The position numbers and the translations under genes are program-made. A model generated the notes under the pieces. It was not told the origin of the DNA. It searched no databases and saw nothing but the letters and a program-made list of their open reading frames with translations. Below, piece after piece: positions 46,116 through 54,856 of a stretch of DNA of 64,000 nt (positions are counted from its first letter, which is position 1; every line of letters starts with the position of its first letter). The DNA is taken from the NCBI RefSeq assembly GCF_021412585.1, contig NZ_JAKCMI010000028.1:157851-221850 (forward strand), given 5' to 3'. Source of the DNA: Halomonas alkalisoli. Its GTDB lineage: Bacteria; Pseudomonadota; Gammaproteobacteria; Pseudomonadales; Halomonadaceae.

Positions 46116-47408
46116 ATGACGAGCAGTGCCTGCAGCGAACATGTGGCGTCCTACTATGCGGCGACGGCCAACCCGTCGCCGGCGCGTCCCGCCCTTGCGG
46201 GCGACATCGAGTGTGACGTCTGCGTGGTCGGGGCGGGCTTTACCGGTATTTCCGCGGCGCTTCATCTCGCTGAGCAGGGCATGCAGGTGGTGGTGCTGGA
46301 GGCGGCTCGGGTCGGCTTCGGTGCCTCGGGGCGCAACGGCGGGCAGATCGTCAACAGCTACAGCCGCGACATGGACGTGATCGAGGCGAAGTATGGCAGC
46401 GAGACCGCCAGGGCGCTGGGCGACATGGCCTTCGAGGGCAACCGCATCATCCGCGAACGCATAGCGCAGTATGCGATTCAGTGCGACCTGAAGGACGGCA
46501 ACCTGTTCGCCGCCTGCAACGCTCGGCAGATGCAGGGGCTGGTCGAGCACAAGGCACTCTGGGAGCGCTACGGCCACCATGAGCTGGAGCTGCTGGAAGG
46601 CTCGGCATTGAAGCGGGAGGTGAACAGTGACCGCTATGTGGGAGCGCTGGTGGATCACTCCGGTGGCCACCTGCACCCGCTCAACCTGGTGCTCGGCCAG
46701 GCGGCGGCCTTCGAGGCGCTGGGCGGGGTGATCCACGAGCAGACCCCGGTGCTGGAGGTGAGGCACGGCGAACCGGTCGTGCTGCGCACCCCGCAAGGCA
46801 CGGTCACGGCCCAGCGGGTGGTCATGGCCGGCAACGCCTATCTGCAGGGGGTGCTGCCGGAGCTGGAGAACAGGTCGATGCCCTGCGGCACCCAGATCAT
46901 CACCACAGAGCCGTTGCCGGCGGCGCTGCGGCGTGAGCTGATACCCAACGACATGGCGGTGGAGGACTGCAACTATCTGCTCGACTACTACCGTTTCACC
47001 GGTGATGGCCGGCTCCTCTATGGCGGTGGCGTCAACTACGGCGGCCAGGATCCGGTGGATATCGCGGCGCTGATCCGGCCCAAGCTGCTGAAGACCTTTC
47101 CCTCGCTGGCCGAGGTCAGGATCGACTACGCCTGGAGCGGCAATTTCCTGATGACCCTGAATCGCCTGCCGCAGTTCGGGCGGCTCAACGGCAACGTCTT
47201 CTATGCCCAGGGCTACTCCGGCCACGGGGTGACCTGCTCCCACCTGGCCGGGCGTCTGATTGCCGAGGTCATGAGGGGAGCGAGCGAGCGCTTTGATGCC
47301 TTCGCCGGCCTGCCGCACCTGCCCTTCCCCGGGGGGCGCCTGATGCGTGTACCCCTCTCGGCCCTCGGCGCCTGGTACTACGCCACCCGTGACAAGCTCG
47401 GCATATAA
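46116..47408 (+). CDS. puuB: FAD-dependent oxidoreductase, gamma-glutamylputrescine oxidase-like (2)
   Basis: 430 residues and clearly paralogous to the gene at 39040 (VCVVGAGFTGISAALHLAEQG; GASGRNGGQIVNSYSRD; GGHLHPLNLVLGQAAAF; FYAQGYSGHGVTCSHLAG). The motif FGASGRNGGQ and the C-terminal GAWYYATRDKLGI are closest to PuuB as I know it. GAGG lies upstream of the ATG. Last gene of the operon; a dispersed repeat begins 64 bases downstream. Confidence 0.88.
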   Translation: MTSSACSEHVASYYAATANPSPARPALAGDIECDVCVVGAGFTGISAALHLAEQGMQVVVLEAARVGFGASGRNGGQIVNSYSRDMDVIEAKYGSETARALGDMAFEGNRIIRERIAQYAIQCDLKDGNLFAACNARQMQGLVEHKALWERYGHHELELLEGSALKREVNSDRYVGALVDHSGGHLHPLNLVLGQAAAFEALGGVIHEQTPVLEVRHGEPVVLRTPQGTVTAQRVVMAGNAYLQGVLPELENRSMPCGTQIITTEPLPAALRRELIPNDMAVEDCNYLLDYYRFTGDGRLLYGGGVNYGGQDPVDIAALIRPKLLKTFPSLAEVRIDYAWSGNFLMTLNRLPQFGRLNGNVFYAQGYSGHGVTCSHLAGRLIAEVMRGASERFDAFAGLPHLPFPGGRLMRVPLSALGAWYYATRDKLGI

Positions 47409-47471
47409 CGCTGAGTCCATTGCTGCGCTCGATATCCTGACCACCGCAGGGCTATCGCAGTTGCCACATAA

Positions 47472-47586
47472 CGAGGGGCGCCGGGGACAGGTCGAAGAGG
47501 AGGTCTTTTGCCATGGATGGCAAAAGTAGCGCCCAGGGAAGGGTTCACAGCGCCTCCTCAGAGACCTGTCGACGGATCAGCCCCGA
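47472..47586 (+). repeat. Dispersed three-way-junction repeat, copy 2
   Basis: About 115 bases between the convergent puuB-like and fhs genes. Hairpin 1 is TTTTGCCA-TGGA-TGGCAAAA, perfect over 8 base pairs and different in sequence from copies 1 and 3. Hairpin 2 is CCC-AGGGAA-GGG. The outer stem contains GACAGGTC/GACCTGTC, replacing the CAAGCC/GGCTTG of copy 3 with pairing kept. The right end GGATCAGCCCCGAG matches copy 3. Confidence 0.82.
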
Positions 47587-47605
47587 GTGTGTTCTGCCGG
47601 CTTGA

Positions 47606-49351
47606 TCAGTAGAGCCCCACGGTCTCTCCGTTCTCGTCGATATCGAGTCGGGTGGCGGCCGGGGTCGCATTGAGTCCCGGCAGGGTGCGGATATCGCCGG
47701 CCAGTGCATAGACGAAGCCGGCGCCGGCGGAGAGCCGCACCTCGCGGACCGGCAGTCGCCAGCCCGTGGGAGCGCCTAGCCGGCTCGGGTCGGCGGAGAG
47801 CGAGAGATGCGTCTTGGCGATACATACCGGCAGCCGGCCATGGCCCTGACGCTGCCAGGCGTCCAGTTGCTGCCGGGCCGTGGGAGCGAAGTCGACCCCC
47901 TCGGCGCCGTAGAGGCGGGTGGCGATGCGCTCGATCTTGGCCGCCAGCGGCAGTTCGTCGGGGTAGAGGAAGTGGAAATCGTTCCCGGTTTCGTCGGCCT
48001 CGTCTATCGTCTCGATCAGGGCCTCGGCCAGTGCCTGGGCACCCTTGCCGCCATCCCGCACATGGGTGGAGAGCTCCGCTCTGACCCCTACCGACTCGCA
48101 CAGCTCGCGGATGGCCGCATATTCGCTTTCGTGGTCACCGGGGAAGGCGTTGATCGCCACCACCGGGGTGATGCCGTGGGCGCGGATGTTGTCGATCTGC
48201 TTGAGCAGGTTGGCGCCACCCTCGTGCACCTCCTCCGGGTGCTCGGCCAGCAGGGAGGCGGGCAGCGGCAGCCCAGGCGTCAGCCGGTGACGGCCGCTGT
48301 GGTACTTCAGGGCCCGCACCGTGACCACCAGCACCGCGGCATCCGGTACCAGGCCCGAGATGCGGCACTTGATGTTGAAGAAGCGCTCGGCGCCCATGTC
48401 GGCGCCGAAGCCCGCCTCGGTGACCAGGAAGTCGCTCGCGTGCAGGCCGATCCGGTCGGCGACGATGGAGGAGTTACCGTGGGCGATGTTGCCGAAGGGG
48501 CCGGCATGGATCAGCGCCGGGGCGTGCTCCAGGGTCTGCAGCAGGTTGGGCTTGAATGCTTCCTTGAGCAGCACCGTCATGGCGCCGGCTGCGCCGATCT
48601 GCTCGGCGGTTACCGGTTCGCCCGCGCGGTCCTGGCCCACTATCAAGCGTCCCAGACGGCGGCGCAGGTCGGCGAGGGAGTCGGCCAGGGCCAGCACCGC
48701 CATTACCTCGGAGGCGGCGGTGATCTCGAATCCGGTCTGGCGGGGCACGCCGTCGCCGCTGCCGCCGAGTCCTACCACCAGGTGGCGCAGGGCGCGGTCG
48801 TTGAGATCGATGACCCGCGACCAGCAAATCGTACGGGGATCCAGCTCGGGTTCGAGGCGGTGATGCAGATGGTTGTCGACCATGGCCGCCAGCAGGTTGT
48901 GGGCGGCGCTCACCGCATGCAGGTCGCCGGTCAGGTGCAGGTTGATGCGCTCCATGGGCAGCACCTGGCTGTAGCCGCTGCCGGTGGCACCGCCCTTGAG
49001 GCCCAGGGTCGGGGCCATGGAGGGTTGCCGCAGGGCCACGCTGGCGACGTGACCGAGGCGCTGCAGTCCCTGGACCAGGCCTATGGCGGTGGTGGTCTTG
49101 CCCTCTCCCGGAGGGGTGGGGGTGATGGCCGAGACGACCACGTAGCGTCCCCGGGGGCGTTCGGCCAGCGCCGCCAGGGCCACCGGGTCGAGCTTGGCGA
49201 TGCCGCGCCCGTAGGGTTCCACCGCCTCGCCGGGTAGCCCCAGGCGGTGGGCGATCTCCTCGATGGGCCAGAGGCGAGTGGCGCGGGCCAGGCTCAGGTT
49301 GTCGAGTGGGACCGGGCGGGTCTGGTCGGTCGCGGGGGAGCGGGGGGGCAT
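47606..49351 (-). CDS. fhs: Formate-tetrahydrofolate ligase
   Basis: 581 residues, about the usual length. ATP loop TPTPPGEGKTTTAIGLVQGL near residue 77, then LKGGATGSGYSQVLPMERINLHLTGD. In reverse it releases formate and ATP from 10-formyl-THF, a role suited to disposal of C1 units from methyl-group catabolism. Neighbouring demethylation genes support this. GAGGAG lies before the ATG; divergent from the GlxA-type regulator. Confidence 0.95.
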   Translation of the reverse strand: MPPRSPATDQTRPVPLDNLSLARATRLWPIEEIAHRLGLPGEAVEPYGRGIAKLDPVALAALAERPRGRYVVVSAITPTPPGEGKTTTAIGLVQGLQRLGHVASVALRQPSMAPTLGLKGGATGSGYSQVLPMERINLHLTGDLHAVSAAHNLLAAMVDNHLHHRLEPELDPRTICWSRVIDLNDRALRHLVVGLGGSGDGVPRQTGFEITAASEVMAVLALADSLADLRRRLGRLIVGQDRAGEPVTAEQIGAAGAMTVLLKEAFKPNLLQTLEHAPALIHAGPFGNIAHGNSSIVADRIGLHASDFLVTEAGFGADMGAERFFNIKCRISGLVPDAAVLVVTVRALKYHSGRHRLTPGLPLPASLLAEHPEEVHEGGANLLKQIDNIRAHGITPVVAINAFPGDHESEYAAIRELCESVGVRAELSTHVRDGGKGAQALAEALIETIDEADETGNDFHFLYPDELPLAAKIERIATRLYGAEGVDFAPTARQQLDAWQRQGHGRLPVCIAKTHLSLSADPSRLGAPTGWRLPVREVRLSAGAGFVYALAGDIRTLPGLNATPAATRLDIDENGETVGLY

Positions 49352-49582
49352 CGTCGTTCTCCTCGGGCTTGATGATCGTACCGGCGATTAGGCTCAGTAT
49401 TGCGTCATTTGGCCGTCGAGTTTGTGTGCTGACGTCAGGCGGCTTGGCCGCAGCGACACTTGGGGCATCCTCTGTCATGAGACAATCGGTCGTTCCCCGC
49501 TGTCGAATAGGAAAGCAGCGGCGTCGCCAGACGACGTCGGCTCGTCTACCTTGCCAGTAATCCCCCTGGGAAAGGAGCCACA

Positions 49583-50632
49583 ATGGCGTTCCACGGCATG
49601 CAGGTCAGCGGCCACTACGATATCGGCTTCCTGCTGCTGCCGGGCTTCTCCCATCTCGCCTTCTCCTCGGCCCTGGAGCCGCTGCGTATGGCCAACCACC
49701 TGGCCGACCGTCGTCTCTACACCTGGCACCTGGTGAGCCGCGACGGCGCTGCGGTGTCGGCCAGCAATGGCCTGGCCACGCTGGTGGACCAGGCGCTGGA
49801 GCCGGTGCCTGCCCTGGACTTGCTGCTGGTCTGTGCCGGGGTGGAGGTACAGCGCCACTGCGACCGGGCGACCCTCTCCTGGCTGCGCCGCCTGGCCGGG
49901 CGACGCATCCCACTGGGGGCGGTGTGTACCGGCGGCTATGTGCTGGCCCAGGCCGGCCTGCTCGATGGCTATCGCTGCACCCTGCACTGGGAGCACATCT
50001 CGAGCCTCCACGAGGCGCGGCGCTTTCCCGAAGTGACCTTTACTTCGCAGCTCTTCGTCATGGATCGCGACCGCTATACCTGCTCCGGTGGCAACGCGCC
50101 CCTGGACATGCTGCTCAATCTGATCGGGCGTCAGCAGGGGCTGGCGCTGGCCGAGGCGATTGCCGAGGAGTTCATCCACGAGCGCATCCGCGGCGTGAGC
50201 GATCGCCAGCGCTATCCACTGCGGGTTCGCCTGGGGCACAGCCACCCCAAGCTGGAGGAGGTGGCCACCCTGATGGAGGCCAACCTGCAGGAACCATTGG
50301 CCATGGACGAGCTGGCCAGCTACGCCGGCCTGTCGCGCCGCCAGTTGGAGCGATTCTTCCAGCGCTACGTGGGCAAGCCGCCGCTCAAGTACTACCTGGA
50401 GCTGCGCCTGGCCCGGGCCCGGCTGCTGCTGCTGCAGACCCATATGCCGGTTACCGAGGTGGCGCTGGCCTGCGGCTTCATCTCGCCGCCGCACTTCACC
50501 AAGTGCTATCACGACCACTTCGGCCACTCGCCGAGCGCGGAGCGCAAGGGGCGTCACGAGCGTCAAACCGAGTTCACCGCCGTGCAGGGCGAGGCCACTC
50601 AAGGCACAGCTCAGGGCGGCGAGGCGCCCTGA
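49583..50632 (+). CDS. GlxA-family AraC-type regulator, GbdR-like
   Basis: 349 residues. An N-terminal DJ-1/PfpI-like sensor domain (FLLLPGFSHLAFSSALEPLR; GAVCTGGYVLAQAGLLDGY) is followed by a C-terminal AraC double HTH (MDELASYAGLSRRQLERFFQ; VTEVALACGFISPPHFTKCY). This architecture matches GbdR, SouR and CdhR, which sense dimethylglycine/betaine, sarcosine or carnitine. Set between fhs and a dimethylglycine oxidase-like gene, it is probably the activator of this module. Confidence 0.87.
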   Translation: MAFHGMQVSGHYDIGFLLLPGFSHLAFSSALEPLRMANHLADRRLYTWHLVSRDGAAVSASNGLATLVDQALEPVPALDLLLVCAGVEVQRHCDRATLSWLRRLAGRRIPLGAVCTGGYVLAQAGLLDGYRCTLHWEHISSLHEARRFPEVTFTSQLFVMDRDRYTCSGGNAPLDMLLNLIGRQQGLALAEAIAEEFIHERIRGVSDRQRYPLRVRLGHSHPKLEEVATLMEANLQEPLAMDELASYAGLSRRQLERFFQRYVGKPPLKYYLELRLARARLLLLQTHMPVTEVALACGFISPPHFTKCYHDHFGHSPSAERKGRHERQTEFTAVQGEATQGTAQGGEAP

Positions 50633-50656
50633 GGGGGTTCATGAGGCAGGCGTGGA

Positions 50657-53224
50657 TCAACTGCGCGGGCGGTGGTTCTCCGGATCGTAAAGCGCCCGAT
50701 AGCCCACCGCCGCCACCCGCATCGGGTAGTGTTCGCCGAAGTATTCCATCAGCAGCTGGCGCCCCTCCTCGGCGTAGTCGACGGGCAGGTAGCCCAGGGC
50801 AATATTGCGGCCCAGGCTGGGCCCGTAGGCGATGCTGGTTGTGTAGGAGCGCCGGCCGAGCGCATCCACCGGTACCTCGCCGCTCTCCGGGTCGAGCAGC
50901 GGCGACTGGCCCACCGGATAGCGCGGCCTGCCCGCGGCGTCCTGGTGCGCCTCCATCACCAGGGTGCAGAGGCTGGCCGGTTGTTGTGGCCGTTGGCGTT
51001 GTTCCAGGTAGGCGGCCTTGCCGTGGAAGTCGGCCTCCTTCACCTTCGGCCGGGCCAGGCCGGCTTCGTAGAGGTTGTAGTCGGTGAGCAGATCGACGTT
51101 CTGCAGCCGCAGGCTCTTCTCCAGGCGGCGGCTGTTGGCGTAGGTTTCGATGCCCACTGGAATCGCTCCGGCCTCGAAGAGGCGGTCCCAGAGGGCGAGG
51201 CCATAGCTGAAGGGCACGTAGAGCTCCCAGCCCTGTTCCCCCACGTAGGAGATGCGGAAGGCCCATACCGGCAGGCCCTGGATGCGCAGCTCCCGGGCGG
51301 TGGCGAAGGGGAAGCGGGCCGCGTCGAGCTGTGCCGGGTCGTCGGCAAGCGCCTGCAGAGTGCGCCGAGCGTTGGGCCCCCACAGCCCCAAGGTGGCCAG
51401 GCTGTCGGTGCGATCCTCCAGGTGCCAGTGGGTGAGCCCGAACTCCTCGGCGCGGCGGGTGATCCACATCAGGTCGCGGTGGCCGGTGTCGCCGCCGCAG
51501 ATCACGCGGAAGGCGTCCGCGGCCAGGCGCACGATGGTCAGGTCCGAGTGGACGCCGCCGTAGGCGTCGAGGAAATGGGTGTAGACCCCCTTGCCGGGCG
51601 GCCTGTCGCCGCCCACCCTGGCCACCGAGAGCCGCTCCAGCAGGGCCTCGGCGTCGCGACCTGCGATGTCGTAGATGGCGAAGTGGGAGAGGTTGATCAT
51701 GCCCACGTCGTCGGAAAGCGCCAGATGCTCGGCATTGGCGACCCTCCAGAAGTGGCGGGCGTCCCACTCCGCGGGGCGCTCGGGCACCCGCTCGAGATAG
51801 GACGCGAGCCGCGTCTCGTTGGCGGCATAGCCGTGGGCGCGCTCCCAGCCCGCCACCTCCATGAAGTAGCCACCGAGCTCGCGCTCCCGGGGCCAGAAAG
51901 GGCTGCGCCGCAGGTCGCGGCCGCTCGCGAAGGGTTCGCGGGGGTGCACCGGTGGGTCATAGATCTTCTGGGCGATCTCCCGGCAGCGGCCCTGCACATG
52001 GTGAGGCGTCTTTTGCACCGGGTAGAAGCGGGCGATATCGATGCCGCAGGGGTCGAGTTCGGGGCGGCCCCGGGTCAGCCAGTCGGCCAGCACCTTGCCC
52101 ATGCCCGGGCCGTCCTTGACCCACACCGCTTCGCAGCACCACAGGCCGCGGGTCTCCGGGGCCTCGCCCACCAGGGATCCGCCGTCGGAGGTGACGGAAA
52201 GCAAGCCGTTGAAGGAGTGCTTTTCGTCCCAGCCCAGCTCTCCGAGCAGGGGGGTGAGCTCGATGGCGCGCTCGTAGGGCGTGGCCACCTGATCGGCGTC
52301 CAGGTCGCGCATGGAGGGGGAGAGGCGGGCCCTCTCCCGGGAGAGAATATCGCGGGGATGGACCAGGCGCGGCGAGTTGGCCTCGTAGTAGCCCCACTCC
52401 AGCATTCCCCCTTCGGTGGAGCGCGGGTCGCCGGTGTCGCGCAAATAGGCGGAGTTGCCCTGGTCGCGCAGCAGCGGGTAGCCGATCTCCAGGCCGGTGC
52501 CGGCGAAGGCGTCGAAGGGGCCGAAGAACATCAGCGGATGCTCCACCGGCATCAGCGGCAGCGCCACCCCGGCCATGGCCGCGGGGAGCGGTCCCCAGAT
52601 CCCCGCGGTGAGGATCACCAGGGGGGTGGCGACATAGCCCCTGGGCGTCTCCACCCCGCACACCTGGCCGGCCTGGACGTCGATGTCCAGCGCCGGGGTG
52701 TCGGCGAACACCCGCAGGTGGCCAGTCTCCAGGGCGCGTTCGACCAAGAGGCCGGCGACCCGCTGGGAGCGGGGTACCACCAGGCCGGCATCGGGGTCCC
52801 ACAGGCCTCCCAGGATCAGCTCCCGCTGCAGCAGCGGGAAGCGTTCCACCACCTCGTCGGCGCCGATCATCCGGACGTTGGTACCGAAGGCCTTGCCCGA
52901 GGCGACCTTGCGCTGCAGCTCCGCCAGGCGGGCCTCGTCACCGACACGGGCGATCTCCAGGCCGCCGACCCGGTGATAGTGGCCGAGCGATTCGTAAAAG
53001 CGGCGGCTGTAGGTGGTCGTGTAGCACGCCATGCGGTCGTGGGAAGTCATGTAGCAGAAGTCGGAGGCGTGGGCGGTGGAGCCGACGTCCGTGGGAATGG
53101 CGGCAGTATCGAGACCGACCAGATTCGTCCAGCCCTGCTCGATCAGGTGATGGGCCACTGAGGCACCGACGATGCCGCCCTGGCCGATGATCACCGCGTT
53201 CGCCTGCTGGGGAAGGGTTGCCAT
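50657..53224 (-). CDS. Dimethylglycine oxidase/dehydrogenase-like FAD-GcvT fusion protein
   Basis: 855 residues. N-terminal DAO-type FAD domain (AVIIGQGGIVGASVAHHLIEQ; GSTAHASDF carrying the His expected for covalent flavin), FAD-linker domain near 400-450, then a GcvT-like folate domain from about 490 and a C-terminal barrel. Arthrobacter dimethylglycine oxidase has the same layout: demethylation in the FAD part and transfer of formaldehyde to THF, giving 5,10-methylene-THF. Sarcosine is the other possible substrate. AGGAGG precedes the ATG by 6 bases. Confidence 0.85.
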   Translation of the reverse strand: MATLPQQANAVIIGQGGIVGASVAHHLIEQGWTNLVGLDTAAIPTDVGSTAHASDFCYMTSHDRMACYTTTYSRRFYESLGHYHRVGGLEIARVGDEARLAELQRKVASGKAFGTNVRMIGADEVVERFPLLQRELILGGLWDPDAGLVVPRSQRVAGLLVERALETGHLRVFADTPALDIDVQAGQVCGVETPRGYVATPLVILTAGIWGPLPAAMAGVALPLMPVEHPLMFFGPFDAFAGTGLEIGYPLLRDQGNSAYLRDTGDPRSTEGGMLEWGYYEANSPRLVHPRDILSRERARLSPSMRDLDADQVATPYERAIELTPLLGELGWDEKHSFNGLLSVTSDGGSLVGEAPETRGLWCCEAVWVKDGPGMGKVLADWLTRGRPELDPCGIDIARFYPVQKTPHHVQGRCREIAQKIYDPPVHPREPFASGRDLRRSPFWPRERELGGYFMEVAGWERAHGYAANETRLASYLERVPERPAEWDARHFWRVANAEHLALSDDVGMINLSHFAIYDIAGRDAEALLERLSVARVGGDRPPGKGVYTHFLDAYGGVHSDLTIVRLAADAFRVICGGDTGHRDLMWITRRAEEFGLTHWHLEDRTDSLATLGLWGPNARRTLQALADDPAQLDAARFPFATARELRIQGLPVWAFRISYVGEQGWELYVPFSYGLALWDRLFEAGAIPVGIETYANSRRLEKSLRLQNVDLLTDYNLYEAGLARPKVKEADFHGKAAYLEQRQRPQQPASLCTLVMEAHQDAAGRPRYPVGQSPLLDPESGEVPVDALGRRSYTTSIAYGPSLGRNIALGYLPVDYAEEGRQLLMEYFGEHYPMRVAAVGYRALYDPENHRPRS

Positions 53225-53465
53225 GCTTGCCTCCTGGGGGCTCTGGCTGCGGGCCGTCGAGTTCAGGATAGGCAGGGGTTCCGGGGCTCACTGTCCCGCG
53301 GCGACGTCCTCTTGCGTCAGGGCGACAGCCCGGTGGGGCTGATGTCGCCGGCACCAAAGTGGCTGACGTTCACAGCGAGACGGCGGGGTGGTGAAGCACT
53401 AGCTTCCAGATAGAGGCGGCCCGCAGCGTCGCTTCGTGATCCGCTCAGCGTTGAGGAGACAGGCC

Positions 53466-54662
53466 ATGTCCCAGGTACTAGAGAGCATCGAGCAAACCCA
53501 GGCGGCACCGGAGATCCTGCTCTATCCGCGCATCCGCAAGTCGCCCTTCTTCTACGCCTCCCGGCGGCACGGGGTGCGTAAGTACAGCGTCTACAACCAC
53601 CATTACCACCCACGGCTCTACACCGACCCGGTGGATGAGTACTGGGCCCTGGTGCAGGGCGTCACTCTCTGGGACGTGGGGGTGGAGCGCCAGATCGAGA
53701 TCAGTGGGCCCGACGCCTTCGCCTTCGTCCAACGGCTGGTGCCCCGTGACATGCGTCAGTGCCAGGTGGGTCAGTGCAAGTACGTCTTCGTTACCGCCCC
53801 TGATGGCGGCATCCTCAACGACCCCGTACTGCTGCGCATCGAGGAGAACCGCTTCTGGCTGTCGCTGGCCGACAGCGACATCCTGTTGTGGTGCCGGGGC
53901 CTGGCGGTCCATGCCGGCCTGGACGTTACCATCCAGGAGGTGGACGTGGCGCCGGTGCAGGTCCAGGGACCCAGGGCCAAGGCGGTGATGGTGGACCTCT
54001 TTGGCGACGCCGTGCTGGGCATGCCCTACTACCACCTGATGGAGGCCGAGCTGGACGGCATGTCGGTGGTGATCTCGCGCACCGGCTACTCCGGCGAGAT
54101 CGGCTACGAGATCTACCTGCGTGACGCCAGCCAGCATGGTGAGGCGCTCTGGCAGCGGGTCTTCGAAGCCGGGCGGCCCCATGACATGCAGGTGATCGGC
54201 CCCTGCCACATCCGCCGCATCGAAGGCGGCATCCTCGCCTTCGGCTGCGACATCTGGTACGACACCAACCCCTTCGAGGTGGGCATGGGCTACGACTGGA
54301 TGGTCGACCTGCGCGGCGACGACGACTTCATCGGCCGCGCCGCCCTGGAGCGGATCAAGGCCGAGGGGGTGTCGCGCAAGCTGGTGGGGGTGGAGATCGA
54401 CGGACCCAGCGTGGGGTACTTCACCGATGGCTCGATGATCGACGTCTTCCCGGTCCATGCCCCGGACGGTGAGCGCATCGGCCAGGTGACCTCGGCCACC
54501 CGCTCGCCGCGCCAGGAGCGCAACATCGGCTACGCCATGGTGCCCATCGCCTATGCCGAGCTGGGCACCCCGCTGCGCATCGAGGCCAATACCGGCCTGC
54601 AGGACGCCGTGGTGGTGGAGAAGCCCTTCCACGACCCGAGCAAGGCAATTCCCAAGGGGTGA
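53466..54662 (+). CDS. GcvT/DmdA-like THF-dependent methyltransferase
   Basis: 398 residues, an aminomethyltransferase fold without the flavin domain: VTLWDVGVERQIEISGPDAF near 65, LVPRDMRQCQVGQCKYVFVT, the folate-site ISRTGYSGEIGYEIYL near 200 and RRIEGGILAFGCD. The N-terminal YSVYNHHYHP and block order resemble DMSP demethylase DmdA (about 370 residues) more than GcvT itself. The presence of MTHFR-like and Fhs genes fits a product of methyl-THF. The true substrate could be DMSP, a betaine-derived methylamine or another methylated compound. GAGGAG lies 7 bases before the ATG. Confidence 0.8.
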   Translation: MSQVLESIEQTQAAPEILLYPRIRKSPFFYASRRHGVRKYSVYNHHYHPRLYTDPVDEYWALVQGVTLWDVGVERQIEISGPDAFAFVQRLVPRDMRQCQVGQCKYVFVTAPDGGILNDPVLLRIEENRFWLSLADSDILLWCRGLAVHAGLDVTIQEVDVAPVQVQGPRAKAVMVDLFGDAVLGMPYYHLMEAELDGMSVVISRTGYSGEIGYEIYLRDASQHGEALWQRVFEAGRPHDMQVIGPCHIRRIEGGILAFGCDIWYDTNPFEVGMGYDWMVDLRGDDDFIGRAALERIKAEGVSRKLVGVEIDGPSVGYFTDGSMIDVFPVHAPDGERIGQVTSATRSPRQERNIGYAMVPIAYAELGTPLRIEANTGLQDAVVVEKPFHDPSKAIPKG

Positions 54663-54695
54663 GGCAACCATAAGCCGTCACCGAGAGCGACACCG

Positions 54696-54814
54696 CTCGG
54701 GGCTGATCCGGGGGCAAGCCTGCGAGGAGGCGCTGTAAACCCGTCCATGGGCGCTACCGACGCCATCCCTGGCGTAGGACCTCCTCTTCGGCTTGCCCCC
54801 GGCGCCCCTTCGCT
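54696..54814 (-). repeat. Dispersed three-way-junction repeat, copy 3
   Basis: About 119 bases, inverted relative to copies 1 and 2, 34 bases after the GcvT/DmdA-like stop. The most perfect copy: outer stem CCGGGGGCAAGCC/GGCTTGCCCCCGG, then a GAA/GCA internal loop, closing stem GAGGAGG/CCTCCTC, hairpin 1 ACGCCA-GGGA-TGGCGT and hairpin 2 CCC-ATGGAC-GGG. Confidence 0.85.
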
Positions 54815-54856
54815 AACTTGGCAACCGTGATTGCCTCGTGAGTGCCTGGAGGCGCC

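Noticed and set aside
50672..53161. 829-codon open frame antisense to the dimethylglycine oxidase-like gene
   Set aside because: Long antisense frames are common in GC-rich genes; the product is low complexity with no domain, while the minus-strand protein is a clear family member.
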